DNA of 64,000 bases, taken from positions 1 through 64,000 of IMG/VR virus record IMGVR_UViG_3300031673_011235; one strand, written 5' to 3'. This document shows positions 61,095 through 64,000 of this stretch, in pieces. The translations under genes were made by a program, and so were the position numbers. Source of the stretch: a virus. The notes under the pieces were generated by a model. It was not told where the DNA came from and made no database searches. It was given only the letters and a program-made list of their open reading frames with translations. Numbering within the stretch: the stretch's first letter is position 1; each line of letters starts with the position of its first letter.

Positions 61095-62052
61095 AACAAT
61101 TTTAATAACGGGCGGAGCGGGATTTATAGGGTCTCATTTTGTTCATTTCATTTTGAACAATTGCCCTACCTGGAAAGTTATAAATTTAGATGCTATTACA
61201 TACGCTGGTGATCTACAAAATCTCAGGGATATTGAAGACAATAAAAATTATACTTTTATATATGGTGATATTACTCAACCGGAACAGGCACTTCTTCCTT
61301 TTAGGGACCACAATATAGATTATGTTGTTCATATGGCGGCTGAGACTCACGTGGATAATTCAATAGCCAGTTCTGAAAAATGTGTTATAACGAACATATT
61401 AGGCACTAGAATTTTATTAGAACACGCCAGAGACCATAAAGTAAAGAAATTTTTATATGTTTCAACTGACGAAGTTTATGGTTCTCTTTCGCTCGAAGAT
61501 AAACAATGGATGGAAGAATCCTTATTGTCTCCCAGTTCTCCATATTCTGCCAGTAAAGCGTCTGGAGAATTTTTATGTAGGGCTTTTTACAAAACACACG
61601 GATTACCAGTATTAATTACCAGGTCTAGCAACAATTATGGCCCTAATCAGTTTCCTGAAAAATTAATTCCTTTGTTTATAAAAAACTTATTAACTGGTAA
61701 TCCAGTGCCAGTTTATGGTAAAGGCAACAATATTCGTGATTGGTTACACGTAACCGATAATTGTCGGGCAATATTCAATGTGCTCGAAAAAGGCAATATC
61801 GGAGAAATTTATAATGTAGGTGCCGATAATGAATTAACTAACTTGCAAATTACTAAAAGATTGATTATATTATTAAATAAAGATGAAAATTTAATTAAAT
61901 TTGTGAAAGACAGACCAGGACACGATTTACGTTATAGTGTGAATTCTAATAAAATTAAAGAAACTTTAGGTTGGAAACCACAAATTGATTTTTTAACAGG
62001 CTTGTCAGAAACAGTTGGATGGTACCAAAATAAATGGCAAATCACGGAATAA
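61087..62052 (+). CDS. rmlB: dTDP-glucose 4,6-dehydratase
   Basis: 321 aa. ILITGGAGFIGSHFVHFI (NAD binding), VDNSIASSEKCVITNILGT, YVSTDEVYGSL and SPYSASKASGEFLCRAF (Y-x-x-x-K) are diagnostic of RmlB. It converts dTDP-glucose to the 4-keto-6-deoxy sugar. Completes the rmlD-A-C-B set. Confidence 0.9.
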   Translation: MSKTILITGGAGFIGSHFVHFILNNCPTWKVINLDAITYAGDLQNLRDIEDNKNYTFIYGDITQPEQALLPFRDHNIDYVVHMAAETHVDNSIASSEKCVITNILGTRILLEHARDHKVKKFLYVSTDEVYGSLSLEDKQWMEESLLSPSSPYSASKASGEFLCRAFYKTHGLPVLITRSSNNYGPNQFPEKLIPLFIKNLLTGNPVPVYGKGNNIRDWLHVTDNCRAIFNVLEKGNIGEIYNVGADNELTNLQITKRLIILLNKDENLIKFVKDRPGHDLRYSVNSNKIKETLGWKPQIDFLTGLSETVGWYQNKWQITE

Positions 62053-62684
62053 AGAAAATTCATTTTTTGATTCCTACTATGGGAAGACCCTCATTAAAAA
62101 GAGCAGTAGAGTCTATAACTTCTTGTAATGGATATAATCAGGATTTAGTTAAAATACATATAGGTTTAGATTTAATACACAAACAAATACATAATAGTGA
62201 TTTTGACCAAGTGCTAAAAACTTTGAATATAACCGATAATATGGTTATCTTGAATGTTGAAAGACTGGACGCGCAAGAAGCTGGTGCATATGGTGGATCA
62301 CTTGCTAGAAACAAACTATTTAAAAATATTTGCTTGGAAGATGCACATAATGAGTTAATAGCCATGGTTGATGATGATGACTATATTAAGCCTAGTTTTA
62401 TTAATGATGTACTTACAGAATTTACACTAGAAACAGATTTATTAGCTTTTGCTGCAAAATATGATCAAGGAACAACAATTTATCCCAGCCTTTCTTCTAC
62501 ATGTGGGCATATAACTATTGCTTTCGTAACACGAGCTAAACTTAGACAGGAATTTGAAATGCCATTAACTACGCTAGAAGATTTTTTATTTGTTCGAACA
62601 GTAGAACTTTCTGGAAAGTATAAAATTAAATTAAGCAAAACTATAAATTATCAGATCCCTATACAAAAATTTGGTGCATTTTAG
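62034..62684 (+). CDS. GT-A glycosyltransferase-like protein, 216 aa
   Basis: Starts inside rmlB (19-base overlap). IHFLIPTMGRPSLKRAVESI and AMVDDDDYIKPSF (D-D-D metal site) point to a family 2-type transferase. Likely uses the dTDP sugar made by the cluster. Confidence 0.75.
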   Translation: MANHGIKKIHFLIPTMGRPSLKRAVESITSCNGYNQDLVKIHIGLDLIHKQIHNSDFDQVLKTLNITDNMVILNVERLDAQEAGAYGGSLARNKLFKNICLEDAHNELIAMVDDDDYIKPSFINDVLTEFTLETDLLAFAAKYDQGTTIYPSLSSTCGHITIAFVTRAKLRQEFEMPLTTLEDFLFVRTVELSGKYKIKLSKTINYQIPIQKFGAF

Positions 62685-62697
62685 ACAATTTAAATAA

Positions 62698-64000
62698 ATG
62701 ATAAACAGTAAAATAAAAGTAGGATTAGTTCAAATAAACAACACCTTTTCTGGACAAACTTATATCCCGTATACAGCGGGATCCCTACAGGCGTATTTTC
62801 AAGAAACATCAGAAAATAGTGAAAATTTTAATTTTGAAAATATAATTTACAGGGCCGACACTATAGATAAAATAGTAAAAAAATTGTCTCGCTGTAATAT
62901 TATAGGGGCTAGTTTGTATCAATGGAATTATAATTTTACATTGGAAATATGTAAACAATTAAAACAAAAAACCCCGCTGTGTAAAATTATTGTTGGTGGC
63001 CCTCAAATAAAAGATTTGGATAAATCTTTATTGGAAAATAATCCGTTTATTGATATAGCAGTATATGGAGAAGGAGAGGAAAAGTTTTCAGCCATTTTAA
63101 ACCATTTACATTCTGGTGAAGATTTAAATATTATACCGGGCATTATTTACAGGAAAGGTCAAGCTGTGTATGCCACCAACCCAACTTATATAAATGCTGG
63201 AAAATTGGAAAATTATCCATCACCATATCTCAGCGGTTGTTTTGATAATATTCTAAAAGAAGATCCCAATCTTATAGGAATGATTGAAACTAATCGTGGT
63301 TGTCCATATAAATGTGCATATTGTAATTGGGGCGGGCACTCATTTAAAACTATTAGACATTTTACTAGAGACAGGGTATATGGAGAATTGAACTGGTTGG
63401 CACAAAATAAATTTGAGTTTGTAATATTTTGTGATGGCAACTTCGGTTTATTTAAAAAAGACTTGGATACCGTAAATAAATTAGTAGAATTAAAACAAAC
63501 ATACGGATATCCAAAAGTGGCCGCCATACAAAATAGTAAAAAATTAACTACAAACCTTTTAAATATACACGATGCGCTTAATAAACATGGGCTCGACAGA
63601 GGAGTTACCATCTCAATACAAACTACATCACAAGAAGCATTAAAAAATGTAAAAAGATCTAATTTAACTTTAGATGATTTTCTAAAATTTCAAAGTAAAT
63701 TAGCCAGACTTGGTATACAAACATACACTGACTTTATTATAGGGTTGCCTGGAGAAACTTATAAATCTTTCATAGAGGGCATAGATATTATAATAAATAA
63801 AGGCCAATATAACAAAATACAATTTAATAATTTAGTTACAGTTCCTAATACTGAGATGGATACGCCAGAGTATAAGGAAAAATACAAACTTATTTCAGTG
63901 AAAACTAAACCAATAAATAGGTATGGAACTCTATATGACGACTTGTACGAAGAACAAGAATCCATTGTTGGTTCTTATTCGTTTACAGTTGAAGATTTCA
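62698..64000 (+). CDS. B12-binding radical SAM protein, C terminus beyond window
   Basis: ATG 62698; the frame is open to the window end (434 codons). N-terminal B12-binding-like domain (IIGASLYQWNYNFTL, IIVGGPQIKD), then the radical SAM [4Fe-4S] motif CPYKCAYC (C202, C206, C209). The segment FIIGLPGETYKSF is typical of the class. Such proteins methylate or rearrange sugars, nucleosides or lipids. In the dTDP-sugar cluster it may modify the phage glycan; the substrate is unknown. Confidence 0.82.
   Translation, partial: MINSKIKVGLVQINNTFSGQTYIPYTAGSLQAYFQETSENSENFNFENIIYRADTIDKIVKKLSRCNIIGASLYQWNYNFTLEICKQLKQKTPLCKIIVGGPQIKDLDKSLLENNPFIDIAVYGEGEEKFSAILNHLHSGEDLNIIPGIIYRKGQAVYATNPTYINAGKLENYPSPYLSGCFDNILKEDPNLIGMIETNRGCPYKCAYCNWGGHSFKTIRHFTRDRVYGELNWLAQNKFEFVIFCDGNFGLFKKDLDTVNKLVELKQTYGYPKVAAIQNSKKLTTNLLNIHDALNKHGLDRGVTISIQTTSQEALKNVKRSNLTLDDFLKFQSKLARLGIQTYTDFIIGLPGETYKSFIEGIDIIINKGQYNKIQFNNLVTVPNTEMDTPEYKEKYKLISVKTKPINRYGTLYDDLYEEQESIVGSYSFTVEDF

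Noticed and set aside
1-64000. CRISPR array, IS element or integrase/att site
   Set aside because: No spaced direct repeats, no transposase or integrase gene, and no duplicated attachment sequence seen on reading both strands.

Overview
The window is an AT-rich, densely packed phage genome fragment, best explained as a large tailed phage (myovirus type). A 30 kb minus-strand structural block (about 10.75-40.4 kb) holds a portal, tape measure, tail chaperone-like genes, gp25-like and J-like baseplate genes, fibre-like proteins and an amidase endolysin. Large plus-strand blocks lie on both sides and carry replication, nucleic-acid and sugar genes. Terminase, capsid and sheath genes are not in the window. 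A plus-strand secreted protein with a type IX secretion sorting domain, inserted in the structural block, suggests a host from the Bacteroidota/Cloacimonadota (FCB) group.

Layout. 1-0.3 kb: start of an RNA polymerase beta-like gene (minus). 0.4-4.4 kb: small genes, then a MoxR ATPase and VWA protein pair. 4.4-7.5 kb: a highly structured non-coding block, a predicted retron msr-msd RNA, a retron-type reverse transcriptase, an overlapping 160-aa unknown gene and small genes. 7.5-10.7 kb: a glycosyltransferase, small genes and two structured intergenic RNAs. 10.75-20.4 kb (minus): small genes, portal, carrier-like and actin-like proteins, lysis region and a fibre. 20.4-21.7 kb (plus): the type IX cargo protein. 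21.8-40.4 kb (minus): two glycosyltransferases, fibre and baseplate genes, a sigma factor, hub, tape measure and chaperones. 40.5-49.1 kb (plus): RNase H, glycosyltransferase, SF2 helicase, many small genes, peptide deformylase and CCA-adding enzyme. 49.2-58 kb: nuclease, primase-helicase, metallo-beta-lactamase fold protein, exonuclease, Sak4-like ATPase and small DNA-binding genes. 58-64 kb: two tRNA-Leu genes, then glycosyltransferases, a complete rmlD-A-C-B dTDP-rhamnose pathway and a truncated B12-type radical SAM gene.

Two promoter classes recur: TTGAnn-N17-TATAnT on both strands, and TGGTATAAGA on the plus strand only. Several promoters are interleaved with rho-independent terminators. 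The phage encodes a sigma factor and probably an RNA polymerase beta-like subunit that may read one class.

The main candidates for undescribed biology are the phage retron operon with its structured upstream block, and a cluster of interrupted genes at 43-46 kb: an in-frame TGA where the family has Cys, followed by a SECIS-like hairpin; a second in-frame TGA four codons into an ATGA-coupled gene; and a CCC-C slip site splitting a zinc ribbon. All calls come from reading the sequence; no database search was run.
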